DNA of 27,741 bases from a virus. The notes beneath the pieces are model-generated. The model was given only the letters and a program-made list of their open reading frames with translations. It searched no databases and was not told where the DNA came from. The stretch lies in the IMG/VR virus record IMGVR_UViG_3300030099_002756, positions 1 to 27,741 of that record; one strand, written 5' to 3'. The position numbers and the translations under genes are program-made. This document shows positions 9,658 to 18,189 of this stretch, in pieces. Positions within the stretch are counted from its first letter, which is position 1. Each line of letters begins with the position of its first letter.

Positions 9658-9668
9658 ACGGTTATAAA
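9658..9668 (-). promoter_or_regulatory. Extended TATA promoter of the nuclease-primase operon
   Basis: Minus-strand TTTATAACCGT, first T 30 nt upstream of the ATG at 9638, five bases after the polB stop codon. With a normal archaeal TATA-to-start distance of about 25 bases, transcription would begin at or next to the start codon. Confidence 0.75.
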
Positions 9669-9673
9669 CAATT

Positions 9674-11905
9674 CTATATCCATTGTATATTTGACAACCC
9701 ATCCTTAGCATTAAGTAGGGGCTGTGAATCCCACTTAGCCAATTCATAGTAAGGCAATATTTTCTTTATGATAAATCTATCAGTCATCTCCTTTGAGCCT
9801 ATCTCTGTTATACCCTCTATCTCTGAAGGGTCGTCAAATGCAATATACTTACCGTCTTTATTCAATGTTACTAAGAAGAAAGAACCAGCACGATAACCTT
9901 TACCTAAGAATTCGTTAGCCCACGCCGCCCCTGCCGAGGAGCCGGACAACACTTTGTACTTAGACAGGTCACGCTCAATCTTGCCCTTCATGCACAATTC
10001 TTTTAGGTCTATTTTACCCGCCATTATGCTACTAATTAGTGATAAATTACGCTGTGTGACAGCCTCCTCCGTTTCCTCTTTTAGAATGCCAGATATAGTG
10101 TTTTCCATAGCCTTTTTCATGACAGGAGGCATACGGGATTGCTTCATCTCAATGCCTTTAACGTAAATGTTTGGGTTATGCCACTCACCATCGGTCCAAG
10201 CTACTCTACCTGTGTAACGATTTTTAGCTACCATGATAAGGCGACTACACCATTTCTCAAACTCTACCTCTATCGGGGCCATTTTCTCATTTATCACAGG
10301 TAATAATCTCATACCGTCATCTGGGTAGGGTATCTCGCAAAACACAGAGTCAGTATGCCCGTATATGACATTGAATCCTACTCTTTGTGCCTCTACCATA
10401 AGCTCTCCTAGAGTGTGCCTAGATGTATATGTGATGGCAGCCGCTATATCTGGGTGATACATACCATACTTGGCATCACCACATACACCATACATAGAAG
10501 CTACTAGGGTTTTTGCAGCAAACTGCATACAATCCCACTTTCTTTTCTCTGCTCCGTCACTTACCATCATTTTTACCTTGAATTTATTACGAAGGTCGGT
10601 CATCTTATCCATTTGTCTAACTAACAGACCTTTACCTTGTTGTGTGAAACACGTACCATTACCACAATCCTGTCCGTTTGGGTCCAGTGTGTCCCAAGAT
10701 ATGTTGTACTTAGAGGCATTACTATGATACATCGCCTTGATATCTAGGATTCCCACGTTATCATACACTCCCGGTTCTACATCTAGAATATCAGCACCTT
10801 CATAATCCACTTTAGCAAACTGCGGTCTAGTGGGTATTCTCCTGTCAAAATCTGGGTCTATTAGAACCAGTTGAGAAAACATTTTTGTGATGAACGGAGT
10901 AGAACGTAGGTCACACTGTACAATGTGTTGTAGGGAAGTATAGTAATCTAGTGCATTTACGGCCTCATCTAGCTTAGGTAGTAATCTTACGTCTTGTCTG
11001 CAATAATGAACGTACAAAGCGGGGTCATCCCACCATGTTTCATCGTGGCCCTTCTCTAACTCTACTTTCTTTTCTCCTAATATTTCGTAAGCTACGTCAT
11101 CTAGTTTGTAAGAAGGCAACTTACCGTTCTTTAGCTCCCATAACTTAGAAACTGCGAGCATCAAATCAATACAGTTTCTACCTACTATGGGTTGCGCCCA
11201 GTCCTTGTACTCATATCTTAGTTGCCTCATAGGAGATAGTAGGTTTTCTTGAAGACCACACACCCTGCAACGCTCTATTATTTGTTTTATGTCAGCACCG
11301 ACCACGTACCACCCAGTAATTATGTCTGGGTCCTGTTTTCTCATGTGCTTGATAAAATGTATGAGCATAGACCTCTCGTTTTCAAACGCCAATGCCGGTG
11401 TTTCATACTCATACTCTCCGTATTTATGATGTGGTTCGCCTTGTCCTTCTTTCAGACCCTGTACCGATGGCTTCACAAACCACACATATTCTTTCTCGGT
11501 AAAGTTATCATATACTACTATTACCCTAAGTTTATTTGTTGTTGGCGACCACTCACAATCCATGTACCAAGTCCTATGGTTGTAGTTTTCTATGGGTTCG
11601 TTGCCGTCATTTATGTAGTCAGATAGGACACGATTGGTATATGGTATGTTTGCCTCCCATGTGTCCCTTTCATCGGCTATTTTCTTGATATCGAAAGGAC
11701 TAGCACAAACTATCTTAGTAAGTTTCTCGCCGTACAGACCTACGTAACCACGTTCTCTTTTTACAGTAGTATCTAGGTACTTATCTTCTTCTGTTCTTAC
11801 GAAGCAGTAAGGCCAGTAACCAGTAATATTTTTTTCGTATCTTAAACCATTCTTGTAACGGCCTCTGACAATGATATCTCTGCCTCGACCACGTTCTATA
11901 ATCAT
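9674..11905 (-). CDS. polB: Family B DNA polymerase with 3'-5' exonuclease
   Basis: 743 aa. Exonuclease motifs: Exo I DCE (Asp116, Glu118), Exo II around TGWYVVGAD (Asp205) and Exo III YCRQD (301-305). Polymerase motifs: A at LDIKAMYHS (Asp388), B at KTLVASMYG (465-473), C at YGHTDS (515-520), then KNRYTG and VKGIEMKQS of the thumb boundary. Motif C normally reads YGDTDS; here the first Asp is His, while the second Asp is kept. Motif A lacks the usual SLYP. The enzyme is the presumed viral replicase, working with the PCNA and RFC encoded nearby. Its ATG overlaps the stop of the upstream 51-aa zinc gene (ATGA), so the two are co-translated. Confidence 0.95.
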   Translation of the reverse strand: MIIERGRGRDIIVRGRYKNGLRYEKNITGYWPYCFVRTEEDKYLDTTVKRERGYVGLYGEKLTKIVCASPFDIKKIADERDTWEANIPYTNRVLSDYINDGNEPIENYNHRTWYMDCEWSPTTNKLRVIVVYDNFTEKEYVWFVKPSVQGLKEGQGEPHHKYGEYEYETPALAFENERSMLIHFIKHMRKQDPDIITGWYVVGADIKQIIERCRVCGLQENLLSPMRQLRYEYKDWAQPIVGRNCIDLMLAVSKLWELKNGKLPSYKLDDVAYEILGEKKVELEKGHDETWWDDPALYVHYCRQDVRLLPKLDEAVNALDYYTSLQHIVQCDLRSTPFITKMFSQLVLIDPDFDRRIPTRPQFAKVDYEGADILDVEPGVYDNVGILDIKAMYHSNASKYNISWDTLDPNGQDCGNGTCFTQQGKGLLVRQMDKMTDLRNKFKVKMMVSDGAEKRKWDCMQFAAKTLVASMYGVCGDAKYGMYHPDIAAAITYTSRHTLGELMVEAQRVGFNVIYGHTDSVFCEIPYPDDGMRLLPVINEKMAPIEVEFEKWCSRLIMVAKNRYTGRVAWTDGEWHNPNIYVKGIEMKQSRMPPVMKKAMENTISGILKEETEEAVTQRNLSLISSIMAGKIDLKELCMKGKIERDLSKYKVLSGSSAGAAWANEFLGKGYRAGSFFLVTLNKDGKYIAFDDPSEIEGITEIGSKEMTDRFIIKKILPYYELAKWDSQPLLNAKDGLSNIQWI

Positions 11906-12057
11906 CCAACCACTTCTACTGTACTTCTATCCATCTTCATGTGGTTACAATCTTGACAAAAGTATATGTCGCCCTCTCCTTCTACACTATCATAAAACTC
12001 CCAAGAAAAAGTAGCACCACACATTTCACAAGTCATCCACGGAAACTTTCTTTTCAT
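11902..12057 (-). CDS. Zinc-finger microprotein (51 aa) leading polB
   Basis: A CEMC pair (residues 10-13) and a CQDC pair (34-37) spaced by 20 residues indicate one zinc site; the N-terminus is basic. I place the start at ATG 12057, because it is 29 nt downstream of TTTATAAGCGT and begins directly before the zinc domain; an in-frame start at 12114 would lie inside the PCNA gene. The ATGA overlap with polB suggests tight coupling. Function unknown; a polymerase accessory role is possible from position alone. Confidence 0.75.
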   Translation of the reverse strand: MKRKFPWMTCEMCGATFSWEFYDSVEGEGDIYFCQDCNHMKMDRSTVEVVG

Positions 12058-12075
12058 GTTTATCACTACTCTACT

Positions 12076-12086
12076 ACGCTTATAAA
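12076..12086 (-). promoter_or_regulatory. Extended TATA promoter of the zinc gene-polB unit
   Basis: Minus-strand TTTATAAGCGT, with the PCNA stop codon (TAA, 12082-12080) inside the box. First T is 29 nt upstream of the ATG at 12057. Confidence 0.7.
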
Positions 12087-12904
12087 TTAGATGCTTGGAA
12101 GATATAATCACCATCGCCTAGAGATATTATCATGGGATAACCCATATCAGCATGGGTGAAGTCCCACACACCTATTGTAGCGTCATGGCTTAGATTAGCA
12201 AAGATATGCTCAAGACCACCGTTGTAGGTAGCACAAAACCCATAATCGGTATTACAATGCACCCCCTTTATCATCGTATGTGTTTTACCTTTTAGCTCAC
12301 CGCCGACTCTTATCTCTAAATCAGAAGGAGAATCAAACAATACCTCGTATTTGTTAAACTTCTGACCATTCATCGAATCACATCTGAATGCTTCGTACAG
12401 CGTAGTAGTATCTAGGTCAGCGAATACCCAATCGCACTCTAGTAGAGTGCCATCATTAGCGGTGTAACTTAGGTCATCTACATTTATTTTCTTAGCAAGA
12501 ACACTAGACTTCTCCTCCCATTGTGCTATACTACTTGGGTTATGTGGGAAAGCCTTCGCTTCTTTACTAGCTGATAGTGTAGTCTGTTTGTTAGTGGATT
12601 TGAAAGTAACTTTATCATTCTTTGGTTCGATGTTAAGAACACCACCATGATACTTCAAGACACCTAGAGTGGTTTCTATATCAGTGATTACTACTTCTCC
12701 CTCACCAGTGCAGGGTATGGATAAACGCATGATAGAAGTCTGACCGTCCTTTACTAAAGAAAGGAGCGAGAGTCTACCGTTACTTGCTTTTAAGATAACA
12801 CTATACACCTGTGGAATACTTTTACCGTCAATGGTTTGTTTTCTCTGAGCTAGAGTGAGAAGCCACTTCAGAGAGTTTGTTTCTACTGTTATCAAATAAA
12901 TCAC
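12080..12904 (-). CDS. PCNA-like sliding clamp
   Basis: About 274 aa from the GTG at 12904. The N-terminal ITVETNSLKWLLTLA matches the start of archaeal/eukaryal PCNA, and the C-terminus (GYPMIISLGDGDYIF) matches the family's last strands (P-x-x-I...GD-x-G...YFLAP). The middle is divergent. The ring would tether PolB and possibly the ERCC4 nuclease to DNA. The GTG overlaps the TGA of the upstream ATPase gene as GTGA, a typical coupled start. A further GTG at 12931 would lengthen it within the upstream gene, and a TTG at 12895 is also possible. It shares a transcript with the RadA/Sak4-like gene. Confidence 0.85.
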   Translation of the reverse strand: MIYLITVETNSLKWLLTLAQRKQTIDGKSIPQVYSVILKASNGRLSLLSLVKDGQTSIMRLSIPCTGEGEVVITDIETTLGVLKYHGGVLNIEPKNDKVTFKSTNKQTTLSASKEAKAFPHNPSSIAQWEEKSSVLAKKINVDDLSYTANDGTLLECDWVFADLDTTTLYEAFRCDSMNGQKFNKYEVLFDSPSDLEIRVGGELKGKTHTMIKGVHCNTDYGFCATYNGGLEHIFANLSHDATIGVWDFTHADMGYPMIISLGDGDYIFQASNL

Positions 12905-13851
12905 TCTACCATGAAAGGAAGACCGTACCACTCTACGTTGCCATTCTTTACACGAAGAACATCGTGTGTGCTACCAACCTTCTCTATGTTGTTACCCTTC
13001 ATCTCCTCGATAGTGGCTCTTACGACCCACTCACCGTCTTGTAGGTTTCTGTCGCCCTCAACTCCGGCTGCCGGGTCTGCCTTTTTCATGTAGCGAGATA
13101 GGAATACCTGCTGAGAAAACTTTCTCATCGTTCCCTTCTCCCACTCCGGTCTGAAGCCTACGGTCATGAGTACCTTCTTACCTGTACCATCATCCATGTA
13201 CTGTGATACTGGCTTTAGGTGAAAGGTAAAGTAAACCTTAGCTACGTTCAGACTGTGTAGTCGTGATAGGATATTCCTGTAGAGCCTGTTGCGCTCTCTC
13301 CACTCCTTCTGATTGAAGGTATCTCCTTCTTCTTCTATGATACCCCTAGCTAGTAGCGACGCTCTCATAGCGTGTTCGCACCACTTTAGGAAGGTAGAAC
13401 CACCATCAAAGATTACACCGCCAATAGTATCTGGCGACTCCTTGACTATGTTTGCTAGGATGTTTACATAGTATGATGTCTTATCTAACAACGCCTTGTA
13501 GTCTACGTTGTTGTCCTCATCAAAGATTGACTCATCAGTTTCATCGTGAAGCGGAAGCACTACGATGTTATCTTTGTTGGGGTACACATAATCTACAGTG
13601 GACTTTGCTGAGTTATCTACATCAAAGATATAGATGGTCTTACCCTCGTTGATTTCCTTGTCTAGCAAGGAAAGAGCTAGTCCGGTCTTTGCTGTGTTCT
13701 CATGACCAACAAACGCACATCTATGTGTGACGGCGTTCATTGAGTTGTTTGTGAATAACTCCCTGTAGTAAGCCTCATCGAATCTAGTCGTAGGCTCGAC
13801 GGTCTTTGTTGTCTTAACTTCTTTTGTCTGTGCTTGTGTTCCCCAGCTCAT
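12901..13851 (-). CDS. RecA/RadA-superfamily (Sak4-type) ATPase
   Basis: 316 aa with a single RecA-like core. Walker A is at residues 49-56 (GHENTAKT), where the Gly before Lys is Ala, and Walker B at about 144-149 (GVIFDG). TFHLKP near residue 207 fits a motif of the C-terminal half of the core. No N-terminal HhH of cellular RadA is present, and the size fits the Sak4-like recombinases of viruses. These are single-strand annealing or recombination factors. The gene starts a unit with PCNA and its ATG is 30 nt downstream of TTTATAACC. A Sak4 role is inferred from fold and context. Confidence 0.75.
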   Translation of the reverse strand: MSWGTQAQTKEVKTTKTVEPTTRFDEAYYRELFTNNSMNAVTHRCAFVGHENTAKTGLALSLLDKEINEGKTIYIFDVDNSAKSTVDYVYPNKDNIVVLPLHDETDESIFDEDNNVDYKALLDKTSYYVNILANIVKESPDTIGGVIFDGGSTFLKWCEHAMRASLLARGIIEEEGDTFNQKEWRERNRLYRNILSRLHSLNVAKVYFTFHLKPVSQYMDDGTGKKVLMTVGFRPEWEKGTMRKFSQQVFLSRYMKKADPAAGVEGDRNLQDGEWVVRATIEEMKGNNIEKVGSTHDVLRVKNGNVEWYGLPFMVE

Positions 13852-13870
13852 ATCTACTCCTCTATTTATT

Positions 13871-13881
13871 ATGGTTATAAA
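13871..13881 (-). promoter_or_regulatory. TATA promoter of the RadA/Sak4-PCNA unit
   Basis: Minus-strand TTTATAACCAT directly after the groEL stop codon (TAG then TTTATAACC). First T is 30 nt upstream of ATG 13851, pointing to a leaderless start. Confidence 0.75.
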
Positions 13882-15420
13882 CTACTCGGTTGGTGCTATG
13901 ATAGCGCAATCAGTCATCAATACCAAAGAAGCTATTGATACCGCACTCTCCACACTGTTCAAGACTACCTGCATGGGGTCAAGAACACCATCTGTTTTAG
14001 CATCCTCTATCTCACCAGTTTTACCGCAAATGTAAAGACCTTCATTGACAAGTCTTGAATCACTAGATGGGAATGTTGTAGCACCAGTATTCTCTACGAT
14101 AGTATTGAGTGGTGTTTGCATAGCCTTCTTGAACAACAATCTGACGGGTAAGGTCTTTGCATCTTCAATCTCCATACTTTCAGCATACCTCCATAGTGTT
14201 GCGCCCCCGCCGATGACCACACCGGACTCAAGAGCGAGCTTACAAGCATTGACCGCATCATCCACTCGCTCCTTAGTTTCTACCTGCTCTACATCGGAAG
14301 CACCTCCAACGTAAATCGTGGAGATGCCTTCATTCATGCGGTTAAGTCTGTTCTGCATTTGCTCTTGTAACCACTCGTTTTCTTCTTCTTCGATAGCGTC
14401 AAATAAAGCCTCGCTATGTTGCTCTAACGAGGGTAGGTTTTCTTTTAACGTAAGAGTAGTAGTCGTAGAGTTTGAGTGTAGCCTTTCACACTCACCCAAC
14501 TCCTCGCTAGTGGCCTGTGTGATAGACTCATTTAAAGAAGCCTTGAATAACTTACTACCTGTGGAAGCTGAAACGTCTTCTAACCATTCTTGTTGTTGCT
14601 GTGGCATACCCGGTACTTTTACGATACAAACAGATACTTTACCTTGTACTATATTTACCAAAAGATTCTGTAGCATCTGTGGGTTCACGTCGGGACAGAA
14701 AACCACCAGTGGTCTGCCCTCTTGTATGCTAGCTTCAAGAGCCGGTATCAATGTATTGAAGCTCTCTATACGCTCAGTAGTAGTTAGTATTAGTGGATTA
14801 GTAAACTCACACTTCCCTTTACCAGAGTTAGCCATGAGAGTATGAACCATACCAGAGGCTATCTCTAGACCGGCACTACTTCTAACATAGGTATCTTGGG
14901 TCGGTGATTTTTCTATAGTAATGCCACCGCCTTCCTTAACTACATCAGATATTAGCTCACCTAACTCTCGGTCGTTGTTAGATGCTATGGTGGCTACGTC
15001 TACTATGTCAAAATCAGTTATCGCATGTTCCTCGATATATCGTGTGACCTCTTCTAGACACTCCTTTAATCCATCACGTATTACTAAAGGGGAAGTACCG
15101 TTCTCCATAAGAGTAAGAGAACCGTTACACAATGTCTGTGCTATCAACGTAGCTCCTGTAGTACCATCACCAGATTTCTCCTGTGCTTCCGATGCTACTT
15201 CTTTGAGAAGGTCTATACCCATCTGAACATATGGGTCTTTGTCTGTTACTGCTCTCGCTATCGTAACACCATCATTGAGGATGACTGGCATCCCCATAGG
15301 ATTCTGCACGATGACTGTCCTAGCTTGGGGTCCGAATGTTCCCTTGATAGAGGATGCTAACTTATTGACACCCTTGAGTAGCTTACTTCTAGCCTCTGCT
15401 CCTGTAATTATTGTTTCCAT
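13882..15420 (-). CDS. groEL: Group I chaperonin (GroEL-type Hsp60), virus-encoded
   Basis: 512 aa, against about 540-550 for bacterial GroEL. It is group I rather than an archaeal thermosome: GVNKLASSIKGTFGPQAR (17-34) matches the equatorial N-terminus of GroEL, with LNDGVTIA (catalytic Asp50), GDGTTGAT (84-91), RVDDAV and ESGVVIGGG (385-406, including the hydrolysis-related Asp) and GVLDP (478-482) all in place. The Gly-Gly-Met tail of GroEL is missing. It forms ATP-driven folding rings, presumably for virion or replication proteins. GGAGGT lies six bases before the ATG, inside the end of the groES gene, so expression is by Shine-Dalgarno coupling rather than a leaderless start. Confidence 0.95.
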   Translation of the reverse strand: METIITGAEARSKLLKGVNKLASSIKGTFGPQARTVIVQNPMGMPVILNDGVTIARAVTDKDPYVQMGIDLLKEVASEAQEKSGDGTTGATLIAQTLCNGSLTLMENGTSPLVIRDGLKECLEEVTRYIEEHAITDFDIVDVATIASNNDRELGELISDVVKEGGGITIEKSPTQDTYVRSSAGLEIASGMVHTLMANSGKGKCEFTNPLILTTTERIESFNTLIPALEASIQEGRPLVVFCPDVNPQMLQNLLVNIVQGKVSVCIVKVPGMPQQQQEWLEDVSASTGSKLFKASLNESITQATSEELGECERLHSNSTTTTLTLKENLPSLEQHSEALFDAIEEEENEWLQEQMQNRLNRMNEGISTIYVGGASDVEQVETKERVDDAVNACKLALESGVVIGGGATLWRYAESMEIEDAKTLPVRLLFKKAMQTPLNTIVENTGATTFPSSDSRLVNEGLYICGKTGEIEDAKTDGVLDPMQVVLNSVESAVSIASLVLMTDCAIIAPTE

Positions 15421-15422
15421 AA

Positions 15423-15701
15423 TTATACCTCCAACAATTCTACTTCCTCACCACACAATACTGCACCTATAGCTGTGTAATGTGCCATCAATGGTGATGT
15501 AGGGTTAGAAGGCTCTACTTTGTTTAGCTCTGTGGGGTTTACATTTAAGCTAACTATATCTGCTTGGTAAAGCTCGACGGGAACAAACCCGCCGACACTT
15601 AGAACGACATACGGCGCATCAACTATGAGGCCGTAATCGCTGACTTCTTCGTGCTTTGTCACAAGAACAAACTCACCTAGAGCCTTCCAACTCCTATCCA
15701 T
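15423..15701 (-). CDS. groES: GroES-like co-chaperonin
   Basis: 92 aa, close to the roughly 97 aa of GroES. The pattern follows GroES along its length: LGEFVLVTKHEE for the first strand, YGLIVDA for the mobile-loop GGIVL motif, VVLSVG for EVLAVG, QADIVSL for VGDIVIF, and a final VELLEV strand. The mobile loop looks shortened. It sits directly upstream of groEL, the same groES-groEL order as in bacteria, and starts directly after the stop of the preceding gene. It would cap the GroEL ring. Divergent, so the call rests on pattern plus context. Confidence 0.75.
   Translation of the reverse strand: MDRSWKALGEFVLVTKHEEVSDYGLIVDAPYVVLSVGGFVPVELYQADIVSLNVNPTELNKVEPSNPTSPLMAHYTAIGAVLCGEEVELLEV
15427..15432 (-). 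promoter_or_regulatory. Shine-Dalgarno site of groEL
   Basis: GGAGGT on the minus strand, six bases before the groEL ATG at 15420 and within the last codons of groES. It shows that internal operon genes use Shine-Dalgarno initiation while first genes appear leaderless. Confidence 0.7.
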
Positions 15702-16880
15702 CTACGCTTCCCACCCTTCATTTACTGGCTCATCAGTGAAGTCGGGTGTTACCATTTGCTGTACTTCGTCAAAAGCCCACCAACCATTGACGGTCATGCG
15801 GTCTTCATCTTCCCTACTTCTCCAAGCCTGTCCGTGTATCAGTAGCTTAGTACCCACACCGAAGGATGGAATCTCATCACAATAGACATCTATAGTACCT
15901 GCCATAGATGTGATATCAACATCACCACACACTAGAATAGCACCACCGTTATCTCTTGGGTCTATGTGTATTACCTCTGTGACAGTGGCACAAGTCCTGT
16001 CCCACCATCCATCAGTGCCGTTGTGTGTGTCGTAATACTGCCTTAGAGCCGAAAGGTTTGGCAACATGTTGTCCTCTCCAATCAACCCACCAATCATGTC
16101 TAACGGGGAGCCACTGAAGATGTTAGCTAAGTCTGTGTTCACTGTAGGTACAGATACGTCAGCGTTTAGATAGCATCTTCCGTTTCTTCCTGTCTTCAGT
16201 GGTATGCTCAGTGGTGTAAAGGTAGGGAATTGCATATCTGCCGACTTACCGCTACCACTGACCTTGATTAGTGATAGCTCTTTGTCGCCCTGTCTTCGTC
16301 CATAGAACATGCACGTTCTCTCCCTTTCATCCTGTGGGCGAGGCGCACCATACTTGAAGTTTGCATCCCCGCTTGGGAATGTTGGGTTACTCTTGTCCCA
16401 CACCACATAGAAGTGCGTGTTGGCATCTAGTTGCATAGTGTGTTTTGGTAGGCTGTGAACATCACTCTCAGCACCGAAGCCGAACATCTCAGATGCCAAC
16501 CTTGTGTAAGTACCGTCGTTGTTATTTTCAAACAGCACTACTGCACCGCTGTTTACTAGAGTCATCCTAACTTCTTGTGGTGCTGAAATCATCTGGTTCT
16601 TCATCTTATTGTATAGAATCTTACCCCACTCCTTCGGTCTTGGGACAGAGATAAACATACCCTCGTATATATCTGCACCTGCTCGGCGCATCCTAGCATT
16701 CTCGCTTGTGATGTTTCTACCTGCTACTCTAAGAGCTAGGATAAAACAATCGTCATCCGAGCGACCTGCATTCTTCCATGCGGGTCCCTGCTCTGCAAGA
16801 ACCTCATCGGCCCTCGCTCGCACCACATCGGGTGCGACATTCAGTGTCTTGGCTATATTGTTCAACATATCGTCACTCAT
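15702..16880 (-). CDS. Candidate single-strand DNA-binding (OB-fold/RPA-like) protein
   Basis: 392 aa, no family recognised with certainty. The N-terminal 55 residues are helical, followed by beta-rich segments. A C-terminal segment (about 305-375: TVTEVIHIDPRDNGGAILVC ... KLLIHGQAWRS) has the strand pattern of an OB fold. No single-strand binding protein is otherwise visible in this otherwise complete replisome, and the gene lies between RFC and groES, so an RPA-like role is a reasonable inference. The ATG at 16880 has AGGTG five bases before it and lies 46 nt from the TATA box, so it has a leader of about 15-20 nt. Confidence 0.45.
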   Translation of the reverse strand: MSDDMLNNIAKTLNVAPDVVRARADEVLAEQGPAWKNAGRSDDDCFILALRVAGRNITSENARMRRAGADIYEGMFISVPRPKEWGKILYNKMKNQMISAPQEVRMTLVNSGAVVLFENNNDGTYTRLASEMFGFGAESDVHSLPKHTMQLDANTHFYVVWDKSNPTFPSGDANFKYGAPRPQDERERTCMFYGRRQGDKELSLIKVSGSGKSADMQFPTFTPLSIPLKTGRNGRCYLNADVSVPTVNTDLANIFSGSPLDMIGGLIGEDNMLPNLSALRQYYDTHNGTDGWWDRTCATVTEVIHIDPRDNGGAILVCGDVDITSMAGTIDVYCDEIPSFGVGTKLLIHGQAWRSREDEDRMTVNGWWAFDEVQQMVTPDFTDEPVNEGWEA

Positions 16881-16915
16881 TTTTTCACCTGTTTCAGTTG
16901 CTTTCGCTTTTTATT

Positions 16916-16926
16916 ACGGATATAAA
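16916..16926 (-). promoter_or_regulatory. Extended TATA promoter of the OB-candidate/groES/groEL operon
   Basis: Minus-strand TTTATATCCGT, two bases after the RFC stop codon. The surrounding 17 bases (16911-16927) are identical to those of the RFC promoter at 17821-17837. First T is 46 nt before the start codon, leaving room for a short leader with AGGTG. Confidence 0.7.
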
Positions 16927-16928
16927 CA

Positions 16929-17807
16929 TTACGTTATAATCATCCTTATATAATTGGCCTTGACAATATCCTCATCAACACCACTTATGATATCTCTCTC
17001 CGCAGTAATCGAAGCATCAATAACTTGGAGTCTTTTACTCAAGCTGTGATGCCACTCATCTATTGCCTCTTGCATTACGTTCCTCACTATCTTTCTGATA
17101 TCGCCATCTAACATTTTTAAAGAAGTGTCAAACTCTTTATCATTTATACATAGTGATAAGAATAGTTTTGCGTTAAAATTTTTTTCGGTAAGAGAGAGAA
17201 GAAACTCATGTGCGCCTTCTTGCATAGAGGCAAACGCTTGTAGTGCGTTGATTGCATTTCTTAGGTCGCCCTCATGTGCTTCACAGATTAGATTGAGTTG
17301 CGTGTATGTTATAACCACACCTTCCGCCCCACAAATATATTCCAATCTTTCTTTCATGGCCTCTTTACCTATAGGCAAGAAGTGTATCTGTAAACACCTT
17401 GACTTAATCCAGTCACTTACTTTACTGATATCATTACATGCTAGTATGAAGTAACCGTGTGCGTTTTCTATAACCCCCTTTAGAGCCGACTGTGCTTCTG
17501 GTGTGAGTTGGTCTGCCTCATCCAACAGTATGATTTGGTTGCGGTTGCCAGAGCTTGTCAGTGGAATAAGCTCCTCCTCTACGAAAGCTATACCCCTAGT
17601 CTTTTTAGAAGAAGCGTTGAATGTGTGTATGGTGTAGTCTAACTCTTTAGCTATGACATGAGCTAGTGTAGTCTTACCACGACCCGCCCCCCTACTGTGT
17701 AGTAGTAAGTGTTGCATACTTTGAGTAAGATAATCAAGCTCCTTAGCACCACCCACTAACTCATCAAAGGTCTGTGGTCTGTATTTGTTGGCCCATAGTT
17801 GTTCCAT
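16929..17807 (-). CDS. RFC small-subunit-like clamp loader ATPase
   Basis: 292 aa. The N-terminal WANKYRPQTFDELVG is diagnostic of RFC small subunits. Walker A is GAGRGKTT (40-47), Walker B IILLDEAD (92-99), sensor I ACND (123-126) and the SRC arginine-finger motif is at 136-138. The collar domain is short compared with cellular RFC (about 320 aa). It would load the viral PCNA. No RFC large subunit is visible; a possible partner is the 219-aa protein at 18829-19488, or a host subunit. ATG is 29 nt downstream of TTTATATCCGT. Confidence 0.93.
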   Translation of the reverse strand: MEQLWANKYRPQTFDELVGGAKELDYLTQSMQHLLLHSRGAGRGKTTLAHVIAKELDYTIHTFNASSKKTRGIAFVEEELIPLTSSGNRNQIILLDEADQLTPEAQSALKGVIENAHGYFILACNDISKVSDWIKSRCLQIHFLPIGKEAMKERLEYICGAEGVVITYTQLNLICEAHEGDLRNAINALQAFASMQEGAHEFLLSLTEKNFNAKLFLSLCINDKEFDTSLKMLDGDIRKIVRNVMQEAIDEWHHSLSKRLQVIDASITAERDIISGVDEDIVKANYIRMIIT

Positions 17808-17825
17808 AAACTAACTTTAGTTATT

Positions 17826-17836
17826 ACGGATATAAA
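17826..17836 (-). promoter_or_regulatory. Extended TATA promoter of the RFC gene
   Basis: Minus-strand TTTATATCCGT one base after the stop codon of the preceding gene. First T is 29 nt upstream of the ATG at 17807. Confidence 0.75.
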
Positions 17837-17837
17837 C

Positions 17838-18170
17838 TTATACACTCTTTTCAGTTATGTAAGCTAGGCCACTGTCGTACAAATCTATTAGTTGTGCGTT
17901 TGATGGCGTACTCATAGGCTCACCGGTGGTTCTTTTTACCATAAGAGAAAGAACGATACCGGACAAAACACCACGGATAAAATCGTCCGACAGCTCTAAC
18001 ATTTCTTCTTCAAACTCCTCCTCATCGAAGGCTTGTAACAAGAAAGTTCTAATCAAGGAAGCGTCAAACATGTTTTCTTGGGTCATTATTCTACTGAAGT
18101 CCAAAGCCCTGTTGTCGTGCATCATAGCTGATATGATTGTGTGAATGTCATCACGCATCTTACCTACCAT
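17838..18170 (-). CDS. Acidic helical protein of unknown function (110 aa)
   Basis: Helical, with an acidic middle (residues about 40-58, EEEFEEEMLELSDDF) and a hydrophobic stretch after it (VLSGIVLSLMV), which may be a buried helix rather than a membrane span. No recognised family. Three in-frame ATGs exist (18179, 18170, 18158). The one at 18170 is chosen because it is 28 nt from the TTAATA element, as for the other leaderless genes here. It sits between the winged-helix/zinc gene and RFC. Confidence 0.65.
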   Translation of the reverse strand: MVGKMRDDIHTIISAMMHDNRALDFSRIMTQENMFDASLIRTFLLQAFDEEEFEEEMLELSDDFIRGVLSGIVLSLMVKRTTGEPMSTPSNAQLIDLYDSGLAYITEKSV

Positions 18171-18189
18171 TATAACCATATCCTAACTG

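Noticed and set aside
14318-14845. Plus-strand open frame (175 codons) within groEL
   Set aside because: Antisense to clear group I chaperonin motifs; Cys/Ser-rich shadow composition.
13882-15420. Archaeal thermosome (group II chaperonin)
   Set aside because: Expected from the archaeal context, but the motifs and the adjacent GroES-like gene match group I.
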